Assembly: GCF_012641465.1 (NCBI RefSeq)
Contig: NZ_JABAIK010000012.1
Location: 61,529-125,528, forward strand
DNA length: 64,000 bases
From: Vibrio agarilyticus
GTDB taxonomy: Bacteria; Pseudomonadota; Gammaproteobacteria; Enterobacterales; Vibrionaceae
Direction: 5' to 3'
The position numbers and the translations under genes were made by a program. The notes under the pieces were generated by a model. It searched no databases. It was not told the origin of the DNA and saw only the letters and a program-made list of their open reading frames with translations. Below, in pieces: positions 9,172 to 18,333 of the stretch (position 1 is the stretch's first letter; each line of letters starts with the position of its first letter).

Positions 9172-10173
9172 ATGAAACAAACTAAATTAGACGCGGAATT
9201 TAACAGTACTGATTTGTTAACTGAGGTAGCCGTTGCCTACTATCAAGATGGGGCAACACAAGAGGAAATATCAAAAAAGTTTTCACTATCTCGAGCAAAG
9301 GTAGGGCGTTTACTTAGACAGGCTCGTGATGAAGGGATTGTCGAAATAACAGTGAAATATCATCCTGTTTTTAGCGCTAAAATCGAACAAAGGTTGATAG
9401 AACGCTTTGGTGTTAAGAGAGCGTTGGTTGCGCTTGACCAAGCTGACGAGGAGCTGCAGCGCCAACAAGTCGCAGGTTTAGTTTCCCACTATCTGGCGAG
9501 TACTCTAAAAAACGGTATGGTCGTGACTGTGGGTCAAGGGCGCAATGTTTCAGCGGTTGCCCATCATGTTGGTGTGATCACGCCAAGGGACTGTAAATTT
9601 GTTTGTGGTATTGGTGGCATTCACCCTCGTGGCGGGAAATTTAATGCTGATCATATTTGTCGTCAGCTAGCGAAAAAATATGGCGGCAGTTCAGAGACCC
9701 TATATGCGCCGGCCTACGCGGAAAACCGTGAACAGAAACTTGCGTTTATGCAAAATAGTACCATTAAACAAACGCTGGATTTAGCACGTAAAGCGGATGT
9801 GGCCCTTGTGGGAATTGGTGATATGAGCGAGAACAGCTACATGGTTGATCTTGGCTGGTTTACAACCGACGAAGTCGTTCAATCTCGTTTGACTCAAGGC
9901 GTTGTTGGGGATTTTGCTGGCTACGATTTTTTCAATATCCATGGCGGTGTTGCTGATACAGTAATGAACGATCGTGTCATTGGTCTTGGAATCGAAGAGT
10001 TTCGTCCTATTGCGGAAGTGATTGCGATTGCTGCTGAAAACAGTAAGCCATTAGCTCTCTTGGGTGCGCTGCGCACAGGAGCAATTGATGTGGTGGCAAC
10101 CAGTGTGAGTAATGCGCTTACGGTACTCAATCTTGATGAGCAGATGTTGGCATTAGCCTCACCTCATGCTTAA
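9172..10173 (+). CDS. SorC/DeoR-family sugar-binding transcriptional regulator
   Basis: The 333-aa protein has an N-terminal helix-turn-helix (about residues 15-50: VAVAYYQDGATQEEISKKFS, then LSRAKVGRLLRQARDEGIV), as in SorC regulators. A C-terminal sugar-phosphate-binding domain of the NagB-like fold follows, with VTVGQGR near residue 118 and VALVGIGDM near residue 205. These proteins normally bind a phosphorylated sugar and control nearby sugar genes. The neighbour talB suggests a pentose or related sugar phosphate, but the ligand is not visible from sequence. An ERIC-like repeat ends 24 bp before its start. Confidence 0.88.
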   Translation: MKQTKLDAEFNSTDLLTEVAVAYYQDGATQEEISKKFSLSRAKVGRLLRQARDEGIVEITVKYHPVFSAKIEQRLIERFGVKRALVALDQADEELQRQQVAGLVSHYLASTLKNGMVVTVGQGRNVSAVAHHVGVITPRDCKFVCGIGGIHPRGGKFNADHICRQLAKKYGGSSETLYAPAYAENREQKLAFMQNSTIKQTLDLARKADVALVGIGDMSENSYMVDLGWFTTDEVVQSRLTQGVVGDFAGYDFFNIHGGVADTVMNDRVIGLGIEEFRPIAEVIAIAAENSKPLALLGALRTGAIDVVATSVSNALTVLNLDEQMLALASPHA

Positions 10174-10530
10174 TAAATTGGGGTATTTATTCAAATAAAC
10201 AATGAGATGCCTCACGTTGTTTTGCGATCAACCGTAAAAACATCGTTAAATCTTGTACCATAAGCGCAAAAAACGTCGATTCACTCGCAGAGCCTATTTT
10301 TCATTGCAGCGAAGTGATCTCTGGTTGAGTAACGTTTCTATGTTCGGTCCATTTGATGGAGGCGTGCATTTAAGTAATGCAGGTCAAATAATAGCCGACA
10401 TAAGAGGTGTTTGTGCGCAGAAGTTGCCGTTGTTACCCGCGGAGATGCAGCAGCAAATGGGTTTATGAAATGTACCGTCTATGGTACGCATTGTGATGAG
10501 AAATTGGCATGCCAGTACACGGAGAGCTTA
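10174..10530. other. Intergenic region before the GH18 gene
   Basis: These 357 bp contain no gene I trust; short open frames here have no ribosome site or recognisable protein. A small dyad GTACC-GTCTAT-GGTAC lies near 10470 and could be an operator for the GH18 gene. Confidence 0.35.
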
Positions 10531-11877
10531 ATGAAGATACATAAAGCGATACTTGCGTTCGCTTTGACTAGCAGCTCATTTGTTAGTGCGTCAATGCAGG
10601 AAAATCACGCAAATGAAGTCCCACACGGTAAAGTTGTCGCTGCCTATTTTGCGGATTGGCAATATTTTCACCCAGATAAACCATACAATGTGAAAAATAT
10701 TCCAGCAGAGAGTTTAACTCACATTATTTACGCCTTTCTAAGTATGTGTGGCCCTCATGAATATGCGTCAAAAGAAACACAAGGGCTCGTGAAGCAACAG
10801 TGCAAAGGAAAAAAGCCATTCACCGCCATAGTAGTGGACAAAAAATCTGCACTAACGCATGATTTTGGCCCTGTTGAAGCGGATGTTAATTATAAAGGGC
10901 ATTTTGCTCAGTTAGCTCAACTTAAGTTAGAACATCCCGAGGTGAAAATTTTGCCTTCATTTGGCGGTTGGACCATGTCTGAGCCGTTTCATGAAATGGC
11001 CAAAGATCCTAACGCAATCAAACATTTTGCATATAGTGCTGCCGAGCTTATCGAGCGCTATTCGTTTTTTGATGGCATTGATATTAACTGGGAATATCCT
11101 GGTGGGGGAGGGCTGACAACTCAGCCATGGAATCCTGCGACGAAGCTGCTAGCTGACGAAATGGAATTGGAAAAAACAGCGTACACGGCTTTAGTTCAGC
11201 ATTTGCGTGATGCTTTGGATGAGCTTGGCGCGAAGCACAATCGTTATTATACCTTGACGACTGCGGGGGGAGTGGCAGATAAAGCCCCACAAATCGATTG
11301 GCCTGCTGTTGCGCCAAATCTAGACCATATTTTTGCGATGACATTTGATTATCTTGGCGGTTGGGCAATATTTACTGGCCACTCTGCCAATCTTCATGCA
11401 ACGGAGCGTAGCGTTTGGGGAATGGGCACAGATGTGTTTATTCAGCAGTTGCTGGATCTTGATGTACCGCCCGAGAAGATCGTGATGGGGACAACGCAAT
11501 ACGGCCGTGGTTGGGAAGGCACCAAAAATTATCATGGAGAGCCACCGTCAGAGACCTTAATGTCAGCACGTGGTGCGCAGTTTGGTACGGGTGAAAATGG
11601 TTATTTCCAATATTGGGATATCATAGAAAATTACGGCGAAAAGCAGGGGTTTCAATCTCACTTTGATAAAGAATCACAAGCGGCGTATTTGTGGCACCCT
11701 AAAGATAAAATTTTTATTTCTTACGAAAATGAACAGGCATTGCGAGCAAAGGTGAAATGGGCGAAAGCGAATGGATTAGGTGGCGTATTTAGTTGGGAAT
11801 TATCGGGCGATCCTTCTGGTAAGCTAATGCGAGCCTTATACGACGAGATGCACTCTGCCGCTTCATTACCAGAATAA
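10531..11877 (+). CDS. Secreted GH18 chitinase-like protein with altered catalytic motif
   Basis: The start at 10531 gives a clear signal peptide (MKIHKAILAFALTSSSFVSA), with GGAG upstream; the frame is open further 5' but without signal features. The 448-aa product is a single GH18 TIM barrel related to Serratia ChiA: VAAYFADWQYF, LTHIIYAF, ILPSFGGWTMSEPF, DGIDINWEYPGG, TTQYGRGWEG and GGVFSWELSGD. The GH18 active site is DxxDxDxE. Here the middle Asp is Asn (N186) while the acid Glu is kept (E188). The usual MxYD is MTFD (F272). Both changes touch residues that assist catalysis, so activity may be weak or the protein may bind chitin chains. No separate chitin-binding domain is seen. Confidence 0.9.
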   Translation: MKIHKAILAFALTSSSFVSASMQENHANEVPHGKVVAAYFADWQYFHPDKPYNVKNIPAESLTHIIYAFLSMCGPHEYASKETQGLVKQQCKGKKPFTAIVVDKKSALTHDFGPVEADVNYKGHFAQLAQLKLEHPEVKILPSFGGWTMSEPFHEMAKDPNAIKHFAYSAAELIERYSFFDGIDINWEYPGGGGLTTQPWNPATKLLADEMELEKTAYTALVQHLRDALDELGAKHNRYYTLTTAGGVADKAPQIDWPAVAPNLDHIFAMTFDYLGGWAIFTGHSANLHATERSVWGMGTDVFIQQLLDLDVPPEKIVMGTTQYGRGWEGTKNYHGEPPSETLMSARGAQFGTGENGYFQYWDIIENYGEKQGFQSHFDKESQAAYLWHPKDKIFISYENEQALRAKVKWAKANGLGGVFSWELSGDPSGKLMRALYDEMHSAASLPE

Positions 11878-11917
11878 ATCGATACCCATAACTAAAAAGC
11901 GAGTTGGGTATCGATTT
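11876..11917. terminator. Bidirectional hairpin after the GH18 gene
   Basis: A perfect 13-bp stem, AAATCGATACCCA with TGGGTATCGATTT, has a 16-nt loop and starts inside the GH18 stop codon. It lies between convergent genes and probably terminates both. Confidence 0.8.
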
Positions 11918-11955
11918 GAGTCAGTTTGGCCGTCAAATTCTTTCTAATGATTCAG

Positions 11956-12813
11956 TTAGTTTAATTCCACGGGTAAGTCTGAACTTGCCCCCCATTCCGC
12001 CCATGAACCGTCATAAACGCATAACTTGGTATACCCGAGTAAACTTGCGGCAAGTAATGGTATGCAAGCGGTTACGCCTGAACCGCAATGAAAAATCATC
12101 TCTTGTTCAGAATGGTGTGCCAGTGTTTCAAATGGGTTCACCAGCTCGTGCATATCGATAAACTTCCCTTGTTTAAGAAAATACTCAAATGGTAAAGAGT
12201 GTGCATTTGGAATGTGGCCAGAACGCATGCCTTCACGAGGCTCAGGGACTAAACCATGAAAGCGCTGCTTTGAGCGGGCATCAAAAATGTGCGCACTCTG
12301 AGTACGACTTGCATTTAATACGGATTGTGCGTCAGTGAAAAACGTGGGATTGAAGCTGCCTTTAAAATCCCCCAAACATTGAGACGAATCTACGGCTTCG
12401 GTTTTATTCGTATTGAGTGGGACAGTTGGCCCATTGACAGCAATCCAAGCAGGTAATCCACCATTTAAAATCGAAATATGACGATGGCCCATGGCATGAA
12501 ACATATACCACGCGCGTGGGGAAGTGTAAGTGCCAGCATTATCGTATACGACAATATGGCTAGTGTGATTAATGCCTAACTGTTGAGCGTGGTGATTGAA
12601 TTGATCTTCACTGGGCATCATATGAGGAAGGGGGGATTGTTGATCGCAGATTATCGTTTCAAAATCGAAGCGCTGTGCGCCAGAGATTTTTCTGTCTTCT
12701 ACGGCAGACTCTTGACCCGGTATTTTAAACGCCATACTAGCGTCTAATATGATGAGATTGGGGTCATTCAATATCGATAACAGTTGATTGGCACTGATCA
12801 GTGGGTTGTCCAT
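11956..12813 (-). CDS. Sulfurtransferase (SseA-type, two rhodanese domains)
   Basis: The 285-aa protein has two rhodanese domains. The N-terminal one (about residues 5-130) is inactive-like, and the C-terminal one (about 160-280) carries the active-site loop HCGSGVTACIPLLAA with the catalytic Cys. The CGSGVTA loop is that of 3-mercaptopyruvate sulfurtransferases (SseA) rather than the CRxGxT loop of thiosulfate sulfurtransferase. Other family segments are YDNAGTYTSPRAWYMFHAMG, then HISILNGGLPAW, and DARSKQRFHG. It would move sulfur from mercaptopyruvate to an acceptor in the cytoplasm. It appears to be a single-gene unit. Confidence 0.93.
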   Translation of the reverse strand: MDNPLISANQLLSILNDPNLIILDASMAFKIPGQESAVEDRKISGAQRFDFETIICDQQSPLPHMMPSEDQFNHHAQQLGINHTSHIVVYDNAGTYTSPRAWYMFHAMGHRHISILNGGLPAWIAVNGPTVPLNTNKTEAVDSSQCLGDFKGSFNPTFFTDAQSVLNASRTQSAHIFDARSKQRFHGLVPEPREGMRSGHIPNAHSLPFEYFLKQGKFIDMHELVNPFETLAHHSEQEMIFHCGSGVTACIPLLAASLLGYTKLCVYDGSWAEWGASSDLPVELN

Positions 12814-12875
12814 ATTCAGCCTTTAAACCATTGAGTGTTGGTGCCATAGTAACTGAAATTTTGATGCACCTATAC

Positions 12876-12907
12876 CACCAAAGCCGCATACTGCTGCGGC
12901 TTTGGTG
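12876..12907. terminator. Hairpin downstream of the lipoprotein/LruC unit
   Basis: CACCAAAGCCGCA pairs perfectly with TGCGGCTTTGGTG (13 bp) across a 6-nt loop. It lies 36 bp beyond the lipoprotein stop codon. There is no long U tract, so termination strength is uncertain. Confidence 0.65.
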
Positions 12908-12942
12908 AAAGCAATGGTATTTTCCGGGCTAGCGACTTGGAA

Positions 12943-13407
12943 TTACCAAGTTATCGTCGCTGTTTGAGTTGAATGGCGTTTTTGCAACGGCGCGCTGTCG
13001 TTGTAAAACCAGATTTCGATTAATAAATCTTGCTCGGCATTTGCGGCAGAAAAAGGCATTGAGATGGTTCCATTATGCAACGGGGCTGCAACCACGCGAC
13101 TGGCGTAATCCGCTCGAAGGTTGCCATCTACTTCGGTGTAGTGAGTGTAGACTGAGACAAAAGCGCGTTCGTTTGAAATTGCGCTAATGTCCAAGTCCAA
13201 CTGATATTCACTTACCGGGTGATAACTGAATCCATCCGGTACCACGATTTCTTCTACCGTTTGTGGCGTAGTGCTGATTGCTGCTGGCGGCGTTGCTGGC
13301 GCTGAAGCGGTGCCACCGCCACCACTCCCTCCACCACCACAGCCAAGGAGGACAGCGGAACACAGCGAGATAAGTGTGATTTTGTAAAGTGTTAAAGTGT
13401 TAAGCAT
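12943..13407 (-). CDS. Putative lipoprotein, partner of the LruC protein
   Basis: The 154-aa product has a lipoprotein signal peptide ending in LLGCGGGG, followed by a Gly/Ser/Ala/Pro-rich linker and a small beta-rich domain (about residues 65-150). I do not recognise the domain. The chosen start gives a canonical lipobox; an upstream Met would add 14 residues without helping. The gene lies 10 bp downstream of the large LruC-domain protein on the same strand, so the two form an operon and probably act together at the cell surface. The small domain could be a carrier or anchor for its partner. Confidence 0.75.
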   Translation of the reverse strand: MLNTLTLYKITLISLCSAVLLGCGGGGSGGGGTASAPATPPAAISTTPQTVEEIVVPDGFSYHPVSEYQLDLDISAISNERAFVSVYTHYTEVDGNLRADYASRVVAAPLHNGTISMPFSAANAEQDLLIEIWFYNDSAPLQKRHSTQTATITW

Positions 13408-13417
13408 AATGATTCTC

Positions 13418-15532
13418 CTATGGCTCGTAGCACTGATTGTCGGCAGCATTTTCTGCTAGGAACCAGTTAGTTTCATTGTCGCCACCGCTTGCAGCATATT
13501 CGGCAAATTTAGGATATGCCGTGACTAAGTTGGTGTACTCTTTAGGCCAGGTCCAATCGTCGGTGATAAGCAGCGCCCACGGGTGATTGTCTGCGGTTTT
13601 GAAGTACTTACCACTGTCTGGGTCGCTGTCATCAACGCCTGTTTTAAACGTAGAGGCGTCAAAGGCTTCTGTTGGCGCTTGATCTGGTAGATGGACTTCC
13701 CAAGAGCGGCCAGGATTATCACTGATTGATGCACCACGAGACTGGTTAGGGGATGCAAAAATAAAGGGGTCGTATGGCATATCTGGCCACGCACTAAGGG
13801 CTATGCCACTGCCTAACTCGATATTAAGGCGGAAGCTAAAGGTCTCGTCCTCTTTGCAATCGAGTAGGGTTCGGTAATAACGGCAGTTCGAATTGGCTTT
13901 CGAGCTTAAGTCATCAGTGATAATAAAAATGGCTTCTGAACGCCCACCTTCTAGGCCAAGCTCACTAGAGGCTTGATTGTGATTTTGAAACGACGCAGCG
14001 GTGTTGATTGCGCTTGGGGCGACACCTTCGAGGCGGATACCAAAGCCACTGCGATAATCAGCGCCTACGGCAGCAAGTCGACCATCAATTTGCGAACGAA
14101 TCACCTTGCCATCTTTGAGAATTTCGGTGATTCGATATTTGATGACGGCATCGTTCATGTCGTAATCGGCTTTGTAGGGCCAGTTATCTTCATAAGCGAG
14201 TGTTGCGTAACCTGTTTCATTGGGGAAATAACGGGCGGTGGCACCATCATTTAGCACAGTGACCGCCATATCAACCACTTCCCCTGAAGTGGAGCCACCA
14301 AAAGGGCTTAAATTGGTTTCTTGACTAAAGCGAAAACGGGCCCAGGTTGTTGAGGTTGGCGCGTCGATATCAACCAACACATCAAGTAGGTTATCGCCTG
14401 CATCAAGAGCTTGGTCTGTGAAAACCTGTTCGCCATCATCGGTAAAATCACCGTCGGCATTCCAATCAATCCACGCCGATAGATAACCCGTTGTTGAAGC
14501 CTCAACCAATACTTTTGCAATCATCCCGGTTTCCAAACCTGTGACAAAGTGAACGCCTTTGCTGGTGGGTTCATTGTCTTCGTCACTTTCTGGTGGTAAG
14601 TGTCCGTCAATTTCCCCATCTGGTGGCGCGGCACCGAGCCAGGTTTCACCGTCGAACTCGTGGCGTGGCCCATTGCTGACAAGCAGAGTTTGATAGGAGT
14701 CTGGCGCATCGCCAAAGTCAATAATGGTATCTTCATCAATCACTGGCGCGTTTGCACAACGCGCACCATCATTTTGGTTCGAGGAAGGACCATTGGTGAC
14801 AAACTCTACCGCAGGGACGATACCCGCATTGATGTTGGCGGCATTTGCTGAGGAAAGATCGATGCGATAAATTTTGCCATCTTGATTACGCGAAACATAG
14901 TAGTTGCCGTCGACATCGAAATAACCAGCGCCAAAGGTGCCTTTCTCTCCCGTGTCGCCAATGAACGTTTCATTGCCCGTGTTGAGGTCAAATTGGTATA
15001 ACCACCCACTTCCGTTGTCGATGCCATAGAGCATACCGTCACCCGGATGAACGGCGAAATCGGTCAGATTAACATTGGCGCTTGAAGAGATTTGTTCAAT
15101 CACAAGTGTCGCACTGGGATCGCTGTCAAGCGGCGATAAATCGATTTTGAACAAACCTTTTTTGTGACGGTACAAATAGTAGGTGTGGTTATATACATCC
15201 CCGACAAAAAAGGTGTGGTCTGGTAAGCCTGTCACGTTGAGTGTTTCGGCGATAAAATCCTGACCAAGACGAACAATTTGTTTGTGAGTCGTGTTGTATC
15301 CGTAGATATACCGATCATCAAAATTAAAACCTACCCCGTTAATATTGGCGTTGAGGCCAGTATCATTTTGCAGCAAAGTGGTTGAACCGGTGACAAGGTT
15401 AACACCATACACTTGCACGGGTTTGGATTGGAACAGATACGCTTTGCTAGGGCAGCTGTCGAAAGCCGTGGCATTAGCCATACTGACTGTTAGCAGCGAG
15501 AGTGGTAAAAAGCACAGAGATGATTTCAACAT
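13418..15532 (-). CDS. Exported LruC/GEVED-domain surface protein
   Basis: The 704-aa protein starts with a signal peptide cleaved near VSMANA. Residues about 25-260 form a repeat-like beta-propeller region resembling DUF6923 (NINGVGFNFDDRYIYGYN, LTDFAVHPGDGMLYGIDNGS). Next comes a GEVED-type domain containing the acidic WIDWNADGDFTDDGEQVF calcium-site-like stretch (about 365-385) and GEVVDMAV. The C-terminal part (about 440-690) begins YATLAYEDNWPYKADYDMND, the LruC (DUF4842) signature. Such proteins are secreted or surface-attached in Vibrio and Bacteroidetes; their role is unknown. It is the first gene of a two-gene unit. Confidence 0.85.
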   Translation of the reverse strand: MLKSSLCFLPLSLLTVSMANATAFDSCPSKAYLFQSKPVQVYGVNLVTGSTTLLQNDTGLNANINGVGFNFDDRYIYGYNTTHKQIVRLGQDFIAETLNVTGLPDHTFFVGDVYNHTYYLYRHKKGLFKIDLSPLDSDPSATLVIEQISSSANVNLTDFAVHPGDGMLYGIDNGSGWLYQFDLNTGNETFIGDTGEKGTFGAGYFDVDGNYYVSRNQDGKIYRIDLSSANAANINAGIVPAVEFVTNGPSSNQNDGARCANAPVIDEDTIIDFGDAPDSYQTLLVSNGPRHEFDGETWLGAAPPDGEIDGHLPPESDEDNEPTSKGVHFVTGLETGMIAKVLVEASTTGYLSAWIDWNADGDFTDDGEQVFTDQALDAGDNLLDVLVDIDAPTSTTWARFRFSQETNLSPFGGSTSGEVVDMAVTVLNDGATARYFPNETGYATLAYEDNWPYKADYDMNDAVIKYRITEILKDGKVIRSQIDGRLAAVGADYRSGFGIRLEGVAPSAINTAASFQNHNQASSELGLEGGRSEAIFIITDDLSSKANSNCRYYRTLLDCKEDETFSFRLNIELGSGIALSAWPDMPYDPFIFASPNQSRGASISDNPGRSWEVHLPDQAPTEAFDASTFKTGVDDSDPDSGKYFKTADNHPWALLITDDWTWPKEYTNLVTAYPKFAEYAASGGDNETNWFLAENAADNQCYEP

Positions 15533-15722
15533 AGTAGCGCCTCGTTATTGGAATATGCTACCTATAATGAAAAGACCGTGCCAAAAATTAAATCATTGTT
15601 TTTGTTTGTTTTTTGTTTTTGATATTGCGCAATGAGTTGCTTTTTGATGGATCATTTATTGGTTTCTCGCAAAATGATAAACAGAGGAAATAATGAGCAC
15701 GAAAGGGTGATCTTTGAGAGAG

Positions 15723-15875
15723 TATACCCGTCCTACTTGAAGTTGCTGCGCTTTTTGTTAACCAGATAGGGACGGGCACTCACAAACCTCATCTCACAGT
15801 TTATCTATGTTCATGAAGAGCTCAGAGGCTTTGTTCGCTGGTTGCCTACCTGCATCTTCACGTTGTTTGGATATA
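15723..15875. repeat. ERIC-like palindromic repeat with extra bases
   Basis: It runs from TATACCCGTCCTACTTGAAG to TTCACGTTGTTTGGATATA and is about 153 bp. The extra length lies in the left arm (TTTTTGTTAACCAGATAGGGACG). It shares the central CACAAACCTCATCTCAC and CTCAGAGGCTTTGTTCG segments. It lies between the LruC gene promoter and the moeB 3' end. Confidence 0.83.
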
Positions 15876-15919
15876 GAGAGCGAAACAGAACGTTTCGCTC
15901 AGATCATATGGGTATAGGT

Positions 15920-16666
15920 TTATTGGCAAATAGGGCAGTTTGCCTGCTTAGGCAGCGTCATTTGGCGCCATGACAGAGTCAGCGCATCAAATATTAGCAC
16001 TTTGCCTTGCGGCGTCTCACCATAGTGAGCCAGCAGCTTGATAGCTTCCAGCGCTTGCATTGCGCCAATGATACCGACGACAGGGGCCATAACGCCTGCT
16101 TCAACGCAAGTCAGTGTGCTGTCGCCAAACAAAGCGCTCAGACATTGGTAGCAGGGCTCATCCTCGTGATAATGAAACACACAAATTTGGCCTTCCATAC
16201 GAATGGCGGCGCCAGACACTAACGGCCGTTTGTGAGCAAAGCACAAACGATTAAGTTGATTTCGAGTTGTGACGTTGTCACTCGCATCAATGACGACATC
16301 ATGCTGCGCGATCAGTGATGATAATTTGTTGTCATCCAAACGCTCTGAAATGATCTCAATATGAGAGTGGGGATTAAGCTCACTGAGGCTTTGTTGCGCT
16401 GAAATGACTTTTAATTGGCCAATATCGCTGTCGTGGTGAAGCACCTGACGCGCGAGATTGGATAACTCCACTTTGTCGTCATCAATAAGGGTTATATGAC
16501 CTACGCCTGCGACAACCAGGTATTGACTGGCGGCGCATCCCAAGCCACCAGCGCCAAGGAGCAACACTTTGCCATTTTTTAACGCTTCTTGGCCTTCGAA
16601 ATCAAAGTGTCGCAACATGATTTGGCGATTGTAGCGCAGCATTTCTGCATCGGATAACGGGTGCAC
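15920..16666 (-). CDS. moeB: Molybdopterin-synthase adenylyltransferase
   Basis: MoeB adenylates the C-terminal Gly-Gly of MoaD so that sulfur can be loaded for molybdopterin synthesis. The 248-aa ThiF/HesA-fold protein has the nucleotide-binding GAGGLGCAASQYL near residue 38, an arginine-finger-type RYNRQI near residue 11, DASDNVTTRNQLN near residue 130, and two zinc-binding CxxC pairs (CYQC near 178, CPIC at the C-terminus). It follows moeA by 30 bp on the same strand, so the two molybdenum cofactor genes form an operon. Confidence 0.96.
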   Translation of the reverse strand: MHPLSDAEMLRYNRQIMLRHFDFEGQEALKNGKVLLLGAGGLGCAASQYLVVAGVGHITLIDDDKVELSNLARQVLHHDSDIGQLKVISAQQSLSELNPHSHIEIISERLDDNKLSSLIAQHDVVIDASDNVTTRNQLNRLCFAHKRPLVSGAAIRMEGQICVFHYHEDEPCYQCLSALFGDSTLTCVEAGVMAPVVGIIGAMQALEAIKLLAHYGETPQGKVLIFDALTLSWRQMTLPKQANCPICQ

Positions 16667-16696
16667 GTTAGGGTTCCTATTTCACGGGTGATGAGG

Positions 16697-17947
16697 TTAG
16701 GCATACATTGTGGAATTAAACAGCTCGATCTGGACAGTTTCACCAATTTCCACCGAGCCACGGTCCCGTTCAAGAACAACAAAACAGTTAGCAAGGCTCA
16801 TCGAACGAAATGCACCGGAGCTTTGATTACCAGTACTTTCTACCACAAATTGACCGTTTTCAATGCCGTAAATACCGCGCTGGTAGTCGGTACGACCGGG
16901 GGATTTTTTAAATGCGCTGCGAGTAACTGCAGGAATGGTTTGTGGCGCTTGCCATTCGCTATGACCGGCTAGTTTTGCCAGCATGGGTTGCACGAGCACA
17001 TACAAGGTTAAGAAAGCCGAAACCGGATTACCAGGTAGGCCACAAAACCAAGCGTCTTCGAGTTGACCAAAAGCAAAAGGTTTACCCGGTTTGATGGCGA
17101 GTTTCCAAAAACCAATTTCGCCCAGTTCCGCTAATATATCTTTAGTATAATCGGCTTCACCCACGCTCACGCCGCCAGAGGTGATCACCACGTCTGCTAA
17201 CTGCTGCGCGCGCAAAAAAGTGGCTTTTAATTGGTCTGGACAGTCGGGAATAATGCCTAAATCGATAGCGTCACAGCCAAAGTTTTCCAGCAATGGTTTG
17301 ATGCCGTAGCGGTTGCTGTCATAGATATCGCCGTCTGCCAAAGTGGTGCCTAAAGGCTTTAACTCGTCGCCTGTAGAGAAAAACGCGACTTTTGGTTTTT
17401 GAAAAACACGTACCTGTGCGATGCCTAATGTGGCTATCATTGGAATATCGCGCGGAGTCAAACGTGCGCCTTTGGCTAGCACTAAGGCGCCGAGTTCAAT
17501 ATCATCGCCTTTCGGGCGGATGTTCATCTGTGGCTTCGCATGAACAGATGTAAAAACAACCCCAGCATCGGTCAGTTGTACTTGCTCTTGCATGATCACC
17601 GCGTCACAGCCAGTGGGTATCTTTGCGCCTGTCATAATTCGCACGCAACTGCCAACAGGCCACTCGCCAATAAAAGGTTGTCCGGCGAACGCTTTGCCAG
17701 CAATAGCAAGTGGGGTATCTGATTGTAAATCGCTTAGGCGCACCGCATAGCCATCCATCGCTGAGTTAGCAAAAGGTGGTACAAAGATAGGTGAATGAAG
17801 ATCCTCGGCTAAAACATAGCCAAGTGCTTGTGCAAGCGGAAGTGTCTCCGTTGCTTGGATCGGGGTAATGCGCTCTAGCATGGTAGCGAGAGCATCTTCA
17901 ATAGCCATTAAGCCTGGCGTGTCACAACAGCCCATAGTGTTATCCAA
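16697..17947 (-). CDS. moeA: Molybdopterin molybdenumtransferase
   Basis: MoeA inserts molybdate into adenylated molybdopterin, the last common step of molybdenum cofactor synthesis. The 416-aa protein shows the MoeA domain order. The substrate-binding FANSAMDGYAVR lies near residue 58, VRIMTGAKIPTGCDAVIMQE near residue 105, the MoCF-fold FFSTGDEL near 190, and TSGGVSVGEADYT near 245. LPGNPVSAF is near 305. A small beta-barrel C-terminal domain completes it. It is the first gene of the moeA-moeB operon. Its upstream region is shared with folE and contains an ERIC-like repeat. Confidence 0.96.
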   Translation of the reverse strand: MDNTMGCCDTPGLMAIEDALATMLERITPIQATETLPLAQALGYVLAEDLHSPIFVPPFANSAMDGYAVRLSDLQSDTPLAIAGKAFAGQPFIGEWPVGSCVRIMTGAKIPTGCDAVIMQEQVQLTDAGVVFTSVHAKPQMNIRPKGDDIELGALVLAKGARLTPRDIPMIATLGIAQVRVFQKPKVAFFSTGDELKPLGTTLADGDIYDSNRYGIKPLLENFGCDAIDLGIIPDCPDQLKATFLRAQQLADVVITSGGVSVGEADYTKDILAELGEIGFWKLAIKPGKPFAFGQLEDAWFCGLPGNPVSAFLTLYVLVQPMLAKLAGHSEWQAPQTIPAVTRSAFKKSPGRTDYQRGIYGIENGQFVVESTGNQSSGAFRSMSLANCFVVLERDRGSVEIGETVQIELFNSTMYA

Positions 17948-18039
17948 TTTGTTTGTAGGTATAAAGCTCGCGGCACTTTAGCATACCTGTCATTCATACC
18001 CAAGCGACCTTCAGTCATCATAATATATCCATATAAGGG

Positions 18040-18177
18040 TATACCCGTTCCACTTGAAGTTGCAGGGTTGTTGGCTGGCTCTCACAAACCTCATCATATA
18101 GTTCGTCTATGTTCACGAAGTGCTCAGAGGCTTTGCTCGTTTGCCGCCTACCTGCAACTCCAAGTTGTTTGGGTATA
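18040..18177. repeat. ERIC-like palindromic repeat
   Basis: Ends TATACCCGTTCCACTTGAAG and AACTCCAAGTTGTTTG-GGTATA are inverted relatives. The interior has CACAAACCTCATCATATAG and CACGAAGTGCTCAGAGGC. It lies between divergent moeA and folE and so could affect the leader of either. It is one of the best-preserved copies in the window. Confidence 0.88.
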
Positions 18178-18333
18178 TAATCCTTGGCTAAAATGGGGAT
18201 GTATTTCATTTCGAATGCGAGTATTCTTATTTGTTAAACCCTAGCCGATGGAATTCGCTGTTCGTCACGAGCAAACTTGTCTCACACAATAGCGCGGCTT
18301 AAGGGCAATCGCAGAGCATGGCAAGAGGTAAAA

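Noticed and set aside
10253-10468. 71-codon frame before the GH18 gene
   Set aside because: It has no ribosome site, no family resemblance and an unlikely composition.
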